Shown: positions 54,123 to 62,384, numbered from the stretch's first letter. The stretch: DNA of 64,000 bases from Anaerosolibacter sp. (GCF_029240175.1 NZ_JARBTM010000012.1:1-64000); one strand, 5' to 3'. Numbers and translations are program-made. Notes: generated from the letters alone by a model not told the origin.

Positions 54123-54956
54123 ATGGATTTAAAGGAGATATTTAGGTATGTAAAGCAGCCGAGAGTATTTGAAGAAGGAACATCAAATTTCTGGGATGAT
54201 GCATATATTTCAAAAAATATGTTAGCTGCTCATTTAAATCCTGATTGGGATGCAGCCAGTAGAAAACCGAAGACGATAGATAAGACTGTAGCATGGATAA
54301 ATCAGCATTTTTTACAAGAAAATTCTACAATCCTAGATTTGGGATGTGGACCTGGATTATATGCTGAGAGACTAGCTAGATTGGGGCATAAAGTTACAGG
54401 GATTGATTTTTCCAAACGATCTATTGAGTACGCTAAAGAATCTAGTAATAAGCAAGGATTAAATATTGAATATAACTATCAAAACTATCTAGAAATTGAT
54501 TATCACGAAAAGTTTGATGCAATTATGCTGATATATTGCGATTTTGGGACTTTTAGTAATGAAAATAGGGCAGTGCTGCTACAAAAGATACACAAAGCAC
54601 TTAAGCCGGGAGGATTCTTTGTCTTTGATGTGTTTACAGAGGCTTTTAAAGAGGATAAAGAGGTTAATAAAGACTGGTATGCGAGCAGGGAAGGATTTTG
54701 GGCCTATGAAGATCATGTCGTGTTATCAGAAGTATTTCATTACCCAGAAGAAAAAGTATATTTAAATCAAGATATTGTTCTAGTAGATTCGAATAAGTTT
54801 GAGGTGTATAGATCCTATGATCATTATTACTCAGAAAAGGATTTAATTCATTTGCTAGATGAAAATGAATATAGAAACCACCGTTTTTGTTATGAAATGA
54901 TAGTTGATAATGATTTTGCATCGAAAAATGTAGTCTTTGTAGCTACACAGAAATAG
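54123..54956 (+). CDS. Class I SAM-dependent methyltransferase
   Basis: 277 aa. Motif I is ILDLGCGPGLYAERL (~72-86), followed by VTGIDFSKRSIEYAK (motif II acidic residue), FDAIMLIYCDFGTFSN (motif III/IV) and KPGGFFVFDVF. The N-terminal ~60 residues (FWDDAYISKNMLAAHLNPDWDAASR) occur in a branch of small-molecule methyltransferases. ATG 54123 has GAAGGGA at 8 bases; ATG 54114 is adjacent to it. Confidence 0.9.
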   Translation: MDLKEIFRYVKQPRVFEEGTSNFWDDAYISKNMLAAHLNPDWDAASRKPKTIDKTVAWINQHFLQENSTILDLGCGPGLYAERLARLGHKVTGIDFSKRSIEYAKESSNKQGLNIEYNYQNYLEIDYHEKFDAIMLIYCDFGTFSNENRAVLLQKIHKALKPGGFFVFDVFTEAFKEDKEVNKDWYASREGFWAYEDHVVLSEVFHYPEEKVYLNQDIVLVDSNKFEVYRSYDHYYSEKDLIHLLDENEYRNHRFCYEMIVDNDFASKNVVFVATQK

Positions 54957-55237
54957 TTAGATAAATATTATGAAATCTGAAGTTACAGCAATTCTGTAAA
55001 CTATAGAAGGAGTCAATGGGATGGTTCGAAACCACTAAAAACACACCCTGAATAGTGGAAAAATTGTTCAAAGCAAGCTAAGACCATTGAGAAAAAGACC
55101 TGGTTTAATATGATAGAGTTGTCGAGAAAATATCATAAATACTGGGGTTTTACCATGTTTAAAGATAAAGATATGCAGTAAAACATTTATTCCATATTAT
55201 ACTATAAAAGTTCAGAAATCATTTCCTAAAGATTACA

Positions 55238-55340
55238 AATCATGCTGTAGACTTTAGCTTTATCAATAAGCTGTTAGAGAAGGTATACTGTAAATACTAT
55301 GGACGTCCAGCTAAAGAACCTGAGCTACTGATTAAGACAA
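55238..55340 (+). pseudogene. IS1182-family transposase fragment
   Basis: The frame NHAVDFSFINKLLEKVYCKY-YGRPAKEPELLIKT matches the N-terminal conserved block (VDFSFI...YCxxxGRPAxxPxxLxK) of IS1182/DUF772 transposases. No catalytic core, start or terminal repeats remain. Confidence 0.72.
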
Positions 55341-55418
55341 GATGTAAAAAGAAAAATGCGAGGACGTTTCGGTTGTTTGGACAGTACTCCTATGGCATTC
55401 TGAAATAGGAGTGATATC

Positions 55419-55500
55419 ATGGCAAGGGTAGTAAGAGAAAGAAGTAAAACATGAACCTACCATATCATACTTCGGGGAATAGAAAAAAATACCTTCAACT
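55419..55500 (+). pseudogene. REP-associated tyrosine transposase fragment
   Basis: ATG 55419 behind AGGAGTGATATC reads MARVVRERSKT-stop-TYHIILRGIEKN. The pattern RxKS-x-T-x-YHI-x-LRG is the start of Y1/REP-type transposases (TnpA-REP). A nonsense codon and later stops break it. Confidence 0.68.
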
Positions 55501-55757
55501 ACATTGAAAACGAACGAAACGTCCCTGTGTCTTCTGTAATCCTTTTATGAGTGGTGAATATTCTAATACAGGGTGCTCCGACATATAATCTAGTATGTAA
55601 CTGATGAGGAATTGCAATGATCAAGCTTTGAAAGCTTCATTCATACCGAAAAAACCAGAAAAATTACACGGGTCGCATCGAAAACAAAATTAGTATTTGA
55701 TGATGCACAGGCCACCGATAGAAAAATCAAACATAAATCGTTAAGTGGGGTAGAGCA

Positions 55758-56335
55758 ATGAAAATAGCAGGTCATCAACCGAATTATATTCCCTGGCCGG
55801 GATACTTTGTTAAGATGGCACAGTGTGATATTTTCTTTATTTTAGATACTGCTCAGTTTCAAACAGGCAGTCGGGTTGGAAAAGGAATCATCTTATGGCA
55901 TTTCAAGTAAACTACGCAAAGGCACCTTATTTCGAAGAAGTTTTCCCGATGCTGGAGCAGATACTACAAGATACCGGATATCTTATAGATACCAACATAG
56001 CTTTTATCAGGCTTGTACACGACCTGCTCGGATTGAAAACCAAGCTTGTTTTTTTATCAGATTTGCCTCAATTTGCTGATCTTCGAAAAAATGACCTGAT
56101 AGCTGCGATCTGTTGCCACTTTTCTGCTGACTGTTACCTGTCCGGGATTGGAGGGAGGGCATATAATCAGCCCGAGATTTTTGATAAACAAGGCATTAAG
56201 TTGGAATATCTGGACTATCAGCCTATAATATATCCTCAGCTTTGGGGTAACTTTATCCCCAATCTGTCTATCGTTGATATGTTATTTAACTGTGGAGTGG
56301 AGGGTACACGCAAGCTTTTGTTGAGAGAGATGTAA
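55758..56335 (+). pseudogene. WbqC-like gene with deletion/frameshift
   Basis: ATG 55758 begins MKIAGHQPNYIPWPGYFVKM, the WbqC-family signature (HQPNYxPWxGY), and continues through DIFFILDTAQFQ. Then the frame breaks near 55890 and resumes as INYSKAPYF-like NYAKAPYFEEVFPMLEQIL through YLDYQPIIYPQLWG. About 50 residues are missing between the parts. WbqC proteins occur in O-antigen and surface-glycan clusters. Confidence 0.8.
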
Positions 56336-56336
56336 G

Positions 56337-56468
56337 TATGATCAGGCTGCTGTTTTCTTTCACAAATGCCGACAAGCTTCGGAAAGGATAGTTTCAATAC
56401 CCGTTCACCCGGGATTAACAGAACAGGAGGTTGATTACATTGTCAGCAGCTTACGAAAATATGCATGA
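56337..56468 (+). pseudogene. C-terminal fragment of a DegT/DnrJ aminotransferase
   Basis: The frame reads YDQAAVFFHKCRQASERIV, then SIPVHPGLTEQEVDYIVSSLRKYA-stop. The SIPxHPGLTExDVDYIVxxLRK ending is characteristic of sugar aminotransferases of the DegT/DnrJ/EryC1 family. Only about 45 residues remain. Its end overlaps the start of the ATP-grasp gene by 29 bp. Confidence 0.75.
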
Positions 56469-57492
56469 AATCAATGGGCCTCTGAGTGTATTGGTTACAG
56501 GTTCAGGTTCGGTATACGGTCTGGGTATTATCAGGGCACTTAAAGCATCGGTACTGCCTGTTGAAATAACAGCAATTGACAGTAACCCATATTCACTAGG
56601 TCTATTTTTTGCCGACAAAGGCTTTATCGCTCCCCGAGCAGCAGATGAAGAAAGCTATTATAAGTTTATTGAAAACCTCTGTAAAGATCATCAGATTAAA
56701 GCGATATTTATCGGCTCTACAGCAGAGCTTTCATTTTATGCAAGAAATAGAGAATCCCTTGAAAGGTCTACAGGAACAAAGGTATTTGTAAATTCTCCTA
56801 CAGTGATAGAGCTTTGTACTGATAAGTGGCTGACCATGGGCCATTTATCACGCTCAGGTTTTCAGATTCCTGCAAGTATCAGGTATCCTGAAGATGCTGA
56901 TATGCTTTCCAGATTTATTGAAAGTTCGGGTTTTCCCTTGATCGTCAAACCCCGTGGGGGACGTGGCTCAGAAGGTGTCGTTCTGGTTAAGGATAACCAG
57001 CAGCTGCTTGAAAATGTAAAGGATAAGAAAGACTTAATTATACAGGAATACCTCACAGATGAGGAGCAAGAGTTTACCGTGGGGATTTGTATGAATCAAA
57101 AGGGAGAGGTTATTTCCAAAATCGCTTTAAGGCGGTATTTGCAGGAAGGAGTTTCTATTGCTGCAGTGTCTGATGGTTATCACGACATTGCAGATTATTG
57201 TGCCAGAGTTGCAAGTACACTAGGAGCATATGGGGCTATAAATATCCAATTGCGCCTCAAAGATGGAATGCCGGTAATTTTCGAAATAAATCCCAGATTT
57301 AGCAGTTCCACAGGCATGCGGTTATTATTTGGAACAAATGAGCCGGAAAGCTTAATACGCTCAGAAGTGCTTTGCCAGGAGGTAATACCCAGTTGCGCAG
57401 CAACTGGCCTTGTATTGAGGCAATACAGCGATTATTACTTCCCACTAGATAAGCTTAACTCCCTTTCTACAGCCAGGCTTCACCATATATAA
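56440..57492 (+). CDS. ATP-grasp protein (CarB/PylC-like), surface-glycan cluster type
   Basis: 350 aa. An N-terminal Rossmann-like pre-ATP-grasp domain (VLVTGSGSVYGLGIIRAL) is followed by the ATP-grasp domain with FPLIVKPRGGRGSEGVVLV (~173-191), IIQEYLTDEEQEFTVG and FEINPRFSSSTGMRLLFG (metal-binding Glu/Asn). TTG 56440 is 9 bases after AGGAGG. In intact clusters this family sits beside WbqC and DegT genes; both neighbours are broken here. It may survive, but its pathway partners do not. Confidence 0.85.
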   Translation: MSAAYENMHEINGPLSVLVTGSGSVYGLGIIRALKASVLPVEITAIDSNPYSLGLFFADKGFIAPRAADEESYYKFIENLCKDHQIKAIFIGSTAELSFYARNRESLERSTGTKVFVNSPTVIELCTDKWLTMGHLSRSGFQIPASIRYPEDADMLSRFIESSGFPLIVKPRGGRGSEGVVLVKDNQQLLENVKDKKDLIIQEYLTDEEQEFTVGICMNQKGEVISKIALRRYLQEGVSIAAVSDGYHDIADYCARVASTLGAYGAINIQLRLKDGMPVIFEINPRFSSSTGMRLLFGTNEPESLIRSEVLCQEVIPSCAATGLVLRQYSDYYFPLDKLNSLSTARLHHI

Positions 57493-57928
57493 ATTGAAAA
57501 GGCTCCATACCATTTTTGTTTGGTGTGTCCATTGCGACTGAGTTATCCAGTTATTAGTAATGATATAAAAACCGCAGTTACAGCGATATGGTGAACCACA
57601 TCATAAGTAGTTGTAAATTATTATTTGTTTGAAAGCGATAAGAACCTCTATCTAGTGATGGAGGTTCTTTATTACTTGTGAAGTAATGCTTGCAACTTAC
57701 ACTAAATATATTTTTAAACTACAAAAGAGTGCTAGAAATAGTACTTTTTTTCTTTTTGGCAGATGATAGCGTATATTTATTGTAGCTAAACATAACTTTA
57801 GCAGGGTGTGAGAAATGAGTGTGTGAAATCTATTTGAAACGAACGGGTTTATATTTTTAAGAATTATAAGTTAATAAGTTCATAGTACAACCTAGACATT
57901 TCATAGCATGTAGTAGGGGGGATAGCTT
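57493..57928. other. Intergenic with repeat B copy 2
   Basis: A 436-bp interval. 57571-57712 is repeat B copy 2, which includes a hairpin AACCTCTATC/GATGGAGGTT; the rest is AT-rich without a supported gene. Confidence 0.5.
57571..57712 (+). repeat. Repeat B, copy 2
   Basis: The longest copy along with 36876-37017. Order of shared blocks: GCAGTTACAGCGATA, GGTGAACC, CATCATAAG, GTTTGAAAGCGA-AAGAA, ACTTGTGA-G-AATGCTTGCA, AAATATA. Confidence 0.65.
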
Positions 57929-58108
57929 ATGAAAGTAAGGTTATGGGTAGGTGATACACTTTGGGAAGATTTAACGGAAGAACAGCAGGCTGAATGGAGC
58001 AGAAAAGCAGGTGAAATCTATGGTGACATAGTTCTTGATCGTGTTGTTGAGATGATGAACCAAGGAAAATCAAAAGCGGAGATCATGAGCTACTTAGGAT
58101 TAAATTAG
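57929..58108 (+). CDS. Small phage-type protein, 59 aa
   Basis: ATG 57929 behind TAGGGGGGATAGCTT. The product starts MKVRLWVGDTLWEDLTEEQQ and is acidic, helical and soluble, with a C-terminal KSKAEIMSYLGLN that resembles a small helical DNA- or protein-binding end. No family named. Its size and position near the right end make it one candidate for a recombination directionality factor. Confidence 0.65.
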   Translation: MKVRLWVGDTLWEDLTEEQQAEWSRKAGEIYGDIVLDRVVEMMNQGKSKAEIMSYLGLN

Positions 58109-58175
58109 CCTTTATGGCTTTTCTATAAAGTAATACAAGCATTATATAGATTTTTTATGAAAGTGAGGTGAAAGG

Positions 58176-58346
58176 ATGGATAAATACGTTGTTCAGAGAT
58201 TGCACGAAGCATTAGCTAGATGCAAAAACATGATTCAAGAAGTCGTAAAGGAGAGTGATGATCCCACTCTTGCACTAGGAAAAGAACTTGGTGCCAGCAT
58301 GGTTATTGAAGAGATAGAGAACATCATCAATACATATATGGAATAA
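58176..58346 (+). CDS. Small phage-type protein, 56 aa
   Basis: ATG 58176 behind AAGTGAGGTGAAAGG. The product MDKYVVQRLHEALARCKNMI... is fully helical and amphipathic. No family recognised. It is 67 bp after the 59-aa gene on the same strand. Confidence 0.62.
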   Translation: MDKYVVQRLHEALARCKNMIQEVVKESDDPTLALGKELGASMVIEEIENIINTYME

Positions 58347-58571
58347 GATAGGCTATTTGGTAAGAAGAAAGAAGAGGATGCTCCTGGTGAGGTAGAAGCA
58401 TCAAAAGTAGGATAAATGTAATTGAAATTATGTATAAGCTGAACAGAAGACAACGGAAGATAGAAAGAAAATCGAAGTTCCCATCGACCCCAAGGCAAAG
58501 CCAATGGTTGGTAAGCAGATTTCCTTGATGAGTTTCTAAGCAGCATGATGGTGGGTTAGGAGGTATGCGGT
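58347..58571. other. Degenerate phage-gene debris
   Basis: Short interrupted frames such as LFGKKKEEDAPGEVEASKVG-stop and KIEVPIDPKAKPMVGKQIS, broken by stops, with no start sites. Confidence 0.45.
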
Positions 58572-58709
58572 TTGAAGAAGGATTGGGATTTTATCAGGCA
58601 CATGAAAAAGTGCAGCAAGCTCCAGAAGAAAGGTGATAAGTACTTCTGCAGCTTCACCAAGGGAAAATGCAGTAAAGAAGTATGTCATTTTTATATCGGG
58701 AGCAATTAG
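58572..58709 (+). CDS. Small Cys-containing protein, 45 aa
   Basis: TTG 58572 lies 8 bases after TTAGGAGG. The product LKKDWDFIRHMKKCSKLQKK... is very basic and has four cysteines (C14, C26, C33, C38), suggesting a small zinc-binding fold. No family named. Confidence 0.6.
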   Translation: MKKDWDFIRHMKKCSKLQKKGDKYFCSFTKGKCSKEVCHFYIGSN

Positions 58710-58737
58710 GGAGGAAAATTGTATTCAAAGTAGTTAT

Positions 58738-59175
58738 TTAACTTTCATAGTATGTAGAATGCCATGCAACTAGGCTAAATGGAATTAGATAGCTTAAGAA
58801 TGTCCATCCATAATTCCAACCGTTTGTATAAACTAGTTCGCCTAACAAGTGCAAAATATATTCTCCAGCAGTGTTAAAGCAGGACAAACCTATAATCCAA
58901 TACGGCCATTTGCGTTTATTATCAGGTAGAAATTGAACCAAAAGCATAGCTTGTACCGGATATAGACCAAGGTCTGCAGATAGTTCTATGTCTAATCTAG
59001 GGATAATATCATCTTCTAGTGTCCACCATCGAAAACTGTGTTGAAAGATGTCTACGATAAGTGCAATCATTGATCCAAAGGTACCTGTAATAAATAATCT
59101 TCTTAGTCGTGATTTATCAGAAACAATCCAAAATAATGCCCATGGAAAGATAGAAACTAACGCGTGTATCCACAT
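58738..59175 (-). CDS. CBO0543 family membrane protein
   Basis: 145 aa with about four or five membrane segments. WWTLEDDIIPRLDIELSADLGLYP is typical of the CBO0543-type proteins of spore-forming Firmicutes. ATG 59175 follows AAAGGAGTGATAATC; ATG 59184 is inside that leader. Function unknown. Confidence 0.8.
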   Translation of the reverse strand: MWIHALVSIFPWALFWIVSDKSRLRRLFITGTFGSMIALIVDIFQHSFRWWTLEDDIIPRLDIELSADLGLYPVQAMLLVQFLPDNKRKWPYWIIGLSCFNTAGEYILHLLGELVYTNGWNYGWTFLSYLIPFSLVAWHSTYYES

Positions 59176-59268
59176 GATTATCACTCCTTTATCTGTTTTA
59201 GTTTGATGTAATCGAAAGGGAGATATTCATTCAGAAATAAATTGTGCTGACGTAGAGGGGGAGACAAA

Positions 59269-60136
59269 TTGAGAGAGATCATAGTAGATAACTTTGCTGG
59301 AGGGGGTGGAGCATCTACGGAAATAGAGCTGGCAACAGGTAGGAGTGCAGATATAGCTATTAATCATGATCCTGCTGCTATCGCAATGCATAAGGAGAAC
59401 CATCCCACAACTGAGCATTACTGTGAATCAGTTTGGGAAGTTGGTCCTAGGGGAGCGGTAAGGGGTAGACCTGTGTTTGTCATAGATAATCCAAAGCCCT
59501 TTATAGTACGAATAGGACAAACTGGTTTTGGTGGAGATAGGCTTCAATATGAGATAGATAAGCCGTTAACAACAATTACTACAAAAGCAGAACATTATCT
59601 TGTAGCTCCTTTCCTAACAAGTTATCATTCAGAAACTACAAAGAACGAAGTAAGAGGATTAAGTGTAGATGAACCAATACATTCACTGGATACATCGAAT
59701 AGGTTCGGACTCGATGGTGCTTTTATAGAGAAATTTTATAAGACTGGTATAGGCCAACAACTAACAAAGCCACTCAACTGCAAAGTTCGAAATTGATAAA
59801 GGTCTTGGACATTGGAATAAGATCAGATCTTTACTGAACAAATATTGTGGTTACAACATAGCTAAAGATGAAATATTACTTTTATGTATCGATGGAGTGT
59901 ATTATTACATCTATGATCTTGGAATGAGGATGCTAGAACCACATGAGTTATTCCCAGCAAACGGATTTCTAAAGGATTATATCATTGATAGAGATTACAA
60001 AGGAAATAAGTATCCTAAAACAGCACAAGTAGCACGTTGTGGAAATGAGGTGCCTCCACAGCTGGCAGAAGCTCTGGTAAGGGTCAATCTTCTTGAACTT
60101 TGTGAAGATGAGCAAGACGAAAGAATGATTGTATAG
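59269..60136 (+). pseudogene. DNA (cytosine-5) methyltransferase, internally deleted
   Basis: TTG 59269 starts VDNFAGGGGASTEIELA (SAM-binding motif I) and continues through DPAAIAMHKENHP (motif II). It then jumps directly to GRPVFVIDNPKPFIVRIGQ, the start of the target-recognition region, so the PCQ catalytic cysteine region (motif IV) and neighbours are missing. The frame breaks at ~59796. From 59897 it resumes with LGMRMLEPHELFPANGFLKDYI and CGNEVPPQLAEALVRVN (motifs IX-X). It cannot be active. It is a typical phage-type orphan methyltransferase. Confidence 0.82.
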
Positions 60137-60238
60137 TGTGAAAGTTGTATTTAGCGAAGGTATTTAGGGACATCCACTAAATATAGATATGACCAAAATA
60201 CAGGAGAAATGTAATCTAATAATTTGGAGGGTACACAC

Positions 60239-61306
60239 ATGCAAACGCCTTATATTACAATTGATACTTGTAAAATCGAGCAAAATACTAGAACGATTGT
60301 TGATCAATGCAAGAAATATGGTATACAAGTAGCTGGAGTTACAAAAGGAACACTTGGAATGGTTGAAGTAGCTCAGGCAATGATTCGTGGAGGTATTGAT
60401 TGGATTGGTGAATCTCGTTTAGATAACATCGAGCGGTTAAGAAGAAGTAACATCGATACACCTATACTCCTAATGAGATCACCGCATATGTCAGAAATCG
60501 AAAGAGTTGTTTCACTTGCTGATGTTAGCTTGAATTCTGAATACGAGATTATTAAGGCTTTATCTGATAAGAGTTTATCGAAAGGATTTGTACATAAAAT
60601 AATAATCATGGTTGACCTTGGGGATTTACGTGAAGGTGTTTGGCCTAACGAACTGCTACCTTTAGTTAAAGAAGTAGTTTCCATGAAAGGAATCGAAATT
60701 ATTGGTCTAGGAACAAATTTAACTGATTTAAACGGAACAATACCAACCTACGAAAACAATAAGCAACTAGTTGATTTGGCTAAAGAAATTGAAGAAAAAT
60801 GTAAAATAAAGCTTCAATATTTATCTGCTGGAAACTCTAGTTCTCTTAAATTGTTAGCATCAGGAAAGATACCTGAGCGAATTAACCATTTTAGAATCGG
60901 AGAAGGGATTCTCTTAGGGAGAGAAACTATAAATAGGGAAACATGGGGTAATACGCTCCAAGATGCTTTTACACTATACGCAGAAATAATTGAGAAAAAA
61001 TTGAAACCCTCTCTACCGATCGGGGAAATAGGACAGGATGCCTTTGGCAATATACCGCAGTTAGAAGATAGAGGAATGATGACAAGAGCTATTCTAAATG
61101 TTGGGCGTCAGGATACAAATGTTGACGGACTGACACCAAAACAATCAAATATTGAAATACTGGGTGCTACAAGTGATCACCTGATAATTGATTTAACACA
61201 AGAGGCGGCGATGAATGTAGGAGATACTGTAGCATTTGACCTGAATTATGCGGCTTTACTATCAGCCATGACCTCTCCTTTTGTGAACAAAGTTGTGCAA
61301 AGATAA
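60239..61306 (+). CDS. Alanine/ornithine racemase family PLP enzyme
   Basis: 355 aa. The PLP lysine lies in VTKGTLG (~residue 36) within a fold-III barrel. IIIMVDLGDLREGVWPNE and LGTNLTDLNGTIPTYENN are diagnostic of the Orr/YhfX-like branch rather than of housekeeping alanine racemase. The clostridial ornithine racemase supplies D-ornithine for fermentation; no D-ornithine aminomutase genes are nearby, so the true substrate is open. ATG 60239 lies after GGAGGG. Confidence 0.87.
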   Translation: MQTPYITIDTCKIEQNTRTIVDQCKKYGIQVAGVTKGTLGMVEVAQAMIRGGIDWIGESRLDNIERLRRSNIDTPILLMRSPHMSEIERVVSLADVSLNSEYEIIKALSDKSLSKGFVHKIIIMVDLGDLREGVWPNELLPLVKEVVSMKGIEIIGLGTNLTDLNGTIPTYENNKQLVDLAKEIEEKCKIKLQYLSAGNSSSLKLLASGKIPERINHFRIGEGILLGRETINRETWGNTLQDAFTLYAEIIEKKLKPSLPIGEIGQDAFGNIPQLEDRGMMTRAILNVGRQDTNVDGLTPKQSNIEILGATSDHLIIDLTQEAAMNVGDTVAFDLNYAALLSAMTSPFVNKVVQR

Positions 61307-61693
61307 TTTTTTAGGATCAATTTCTTAATTTAAATGAATAGGATTAGTGATTGATAAGCTGAGAACTACTGAAGAGGCAGCTATTCTATGAGTTGATGTC
61401 TTTTTATTTACTTATGAATCTTTGTAAGCCTTGCAAGTTGTGTGAAATGTATCTTCTATTAAGTAGGATAACCTCCACTTTATGAAAGGAAATTTATAAA
61501 TAACAGCGAAGTAATAGCTTAAGGTCGCTGTTGTAGAACAATGCGACACAGATTGATGTTGCGCTTGGTAGGGGCGATTCACGAATCGCCCCTACAATTT
61601 TATTGATCTCAACCTGCGACATTTATGTCGTATTCTTCTTATATGCTGTCGTAACAGTTTTAAAATATGAACTACTTATTGAGGGGGTAGTAT
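61307..61693. other. Intergenic with GTAGGGGCGA palindrome
   Basis: A 387-bp interval with three inverted structures: AACAGCGA/TCGCTGTT (~61502-61533), the 28-bp element at 61568-61595 and CGACAT/ATGTCG (~61617-61630). No gene. Confidence 0.55.
61568..61595. repeat. GTAGGGGCGATTC inverted-repeat element
   Basis: 13-bp perfect arms separated by AC. It resembles small dispersed palindromes common in clostridial intergenic regions and shares TTGGTAGGGGCGA with 1011-1023. Confidence 0.7.
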
Positions 61694-62281
61694 ATGAAAA
61701 AGAAAGTAAGCCTAATTGTTTTATCAATAATAATTGTTTTGACATTCTTAGTGCTTAAACTAAATGAAGATGCAAAAACAATTGAAGAAGCAATAACCTC
61801 ACTAGGCTCGATGCCAGTAAGCATTATCCATGAAGAAAAAACTGACAAAGGAAGTATAGTATTCTGTAATATTGTAGGCAAGGATGGTTTATATGTTGCC
61901 ATCGTAAGAAAGAATATATTCGGATATAAAACCGTTTATAGTGGTGTTCATGGAGATATAAAATTAGCAGCAAAAAAATTTGGATTAACCCACAGTTATT
62001 ATCCGAATATAGAGAAAACTTCGCTACCGATATATTTTGGCGTGATTGGAAATCCAGATATTCATAAGGTGGAGATTATTGAGAAGAAAAGAAATATTGA
62101 AGGTGAAGCAAAAATTCTTAATATTGATGATATGAGACTATGGCTTGTTTATATGAAAAAATTTCAAGGTTCAGACTTTAGTATTATTGGAACTTCAGCT
62201 GATGGCAAGGAATTAACGAAAATAAATGGAAATATATCACCCTACTATGCAGAGCAAGGGCCATTCAGAGGTTATGAATAA
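61694..62281 (+). CDS. Secreted or membrane-anchored hypothetical protein, 195 aa
   Basis: N-terminal hydrophobic signal/anchor (KKKVSLIVLSIIIVLTFLVL), then a soluble extracellular domain with a beta-rich pattern (GSIVFCNIVGKDGLYVAIVRKNIFGYKTVYSG). No lipobox. It is the last gene before attR. I recognise no named family. ATG follows GAGGGGGTAGTAT. Confidence 0.72.
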   Translation: MKKKVSLIVLSIIIVLTFLVLKLNEDAKTIEEAITSLGSMPVSIIHEEKTDKGSIVFCNIVGKDGLYVAIVRKNIFGYKTVYSGVHGDIKLAAKKFGLTHSYYPNIEKTSLPIYFGVIGNPDIHKVEIIEKKRNIEGEAKILNIDDMRLWLVYMKKFQGSDFSIIGTSADGKELTKINGNISPYYAEQGPFRGYE

Positions 62282-62330
62282 TTAATACGCTTTATTTCGT
62301 AATATCCTTAATCAGGGTACTTAACAATAA

Positions 62331-62384
62331 ACTATGTCGTAGTTTAGTCATACAAGATAATACAATGATGATGAATATGCTTGC
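62331..62384 (+). other. attR of the yunB intervening element
   Basis: Right junction with core AA at 62359-62360. To the left is the element end (...GTAGTTTAGTCATACAAGAT), to the right yunB resumes. Together with the attL right half it forms a site in which 18 of 28 positions are complementary across the AA axis. Confidence 0.8.

Larger units (their letters stand above)
54957..55757. other. Degenerate interval with transposase and glycan-gene debris
   Basis: 801 bp without an intact gene. Recognisable pieces are an IS1182-type transposase segment (55238-55340), a REP-transposase start (55419-55500) and, from ~55640, the C-terminal end of an unidentified gene reading ...KLVFDDAQATDRKIKHKSLSGVEQ-stop. 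The stop of this last piece overlaps the WbqC start as ATGA, so it was once the upstream gene in that operon. Confidence 0.65.
31321..62360. mobile_element. Skin-like intervening element in yunB, 31,040 bp
   Basis: A DNA segment bounded by identical AA cores, splitting yunB in frame. A large serine recombinase lies at the left end, oriented outward. A few phage-type genes and a broken DNA methyltransferase are near the right end, and the middle is cargo, pseudogenes, transposase debris and internal repeats. Excision would give a 31,040-bp circle and an intact yunB. I see no structural, lysis or replication genes, so the element is probably no longer an active phage. By eye the cargo is more AT-rich than the flanks. 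Confidence 0.9.

Noticed and set aside
31321-62360. CRISPR array or classical antiphage defence system in the element
   Set aside because: I found no regularly spaced repeats, cas genes, restriction endonuclease or toxin-antitoxin pair. The methyltransferase is a broken orphan, and the DUF5071 gene alone does not make a system.
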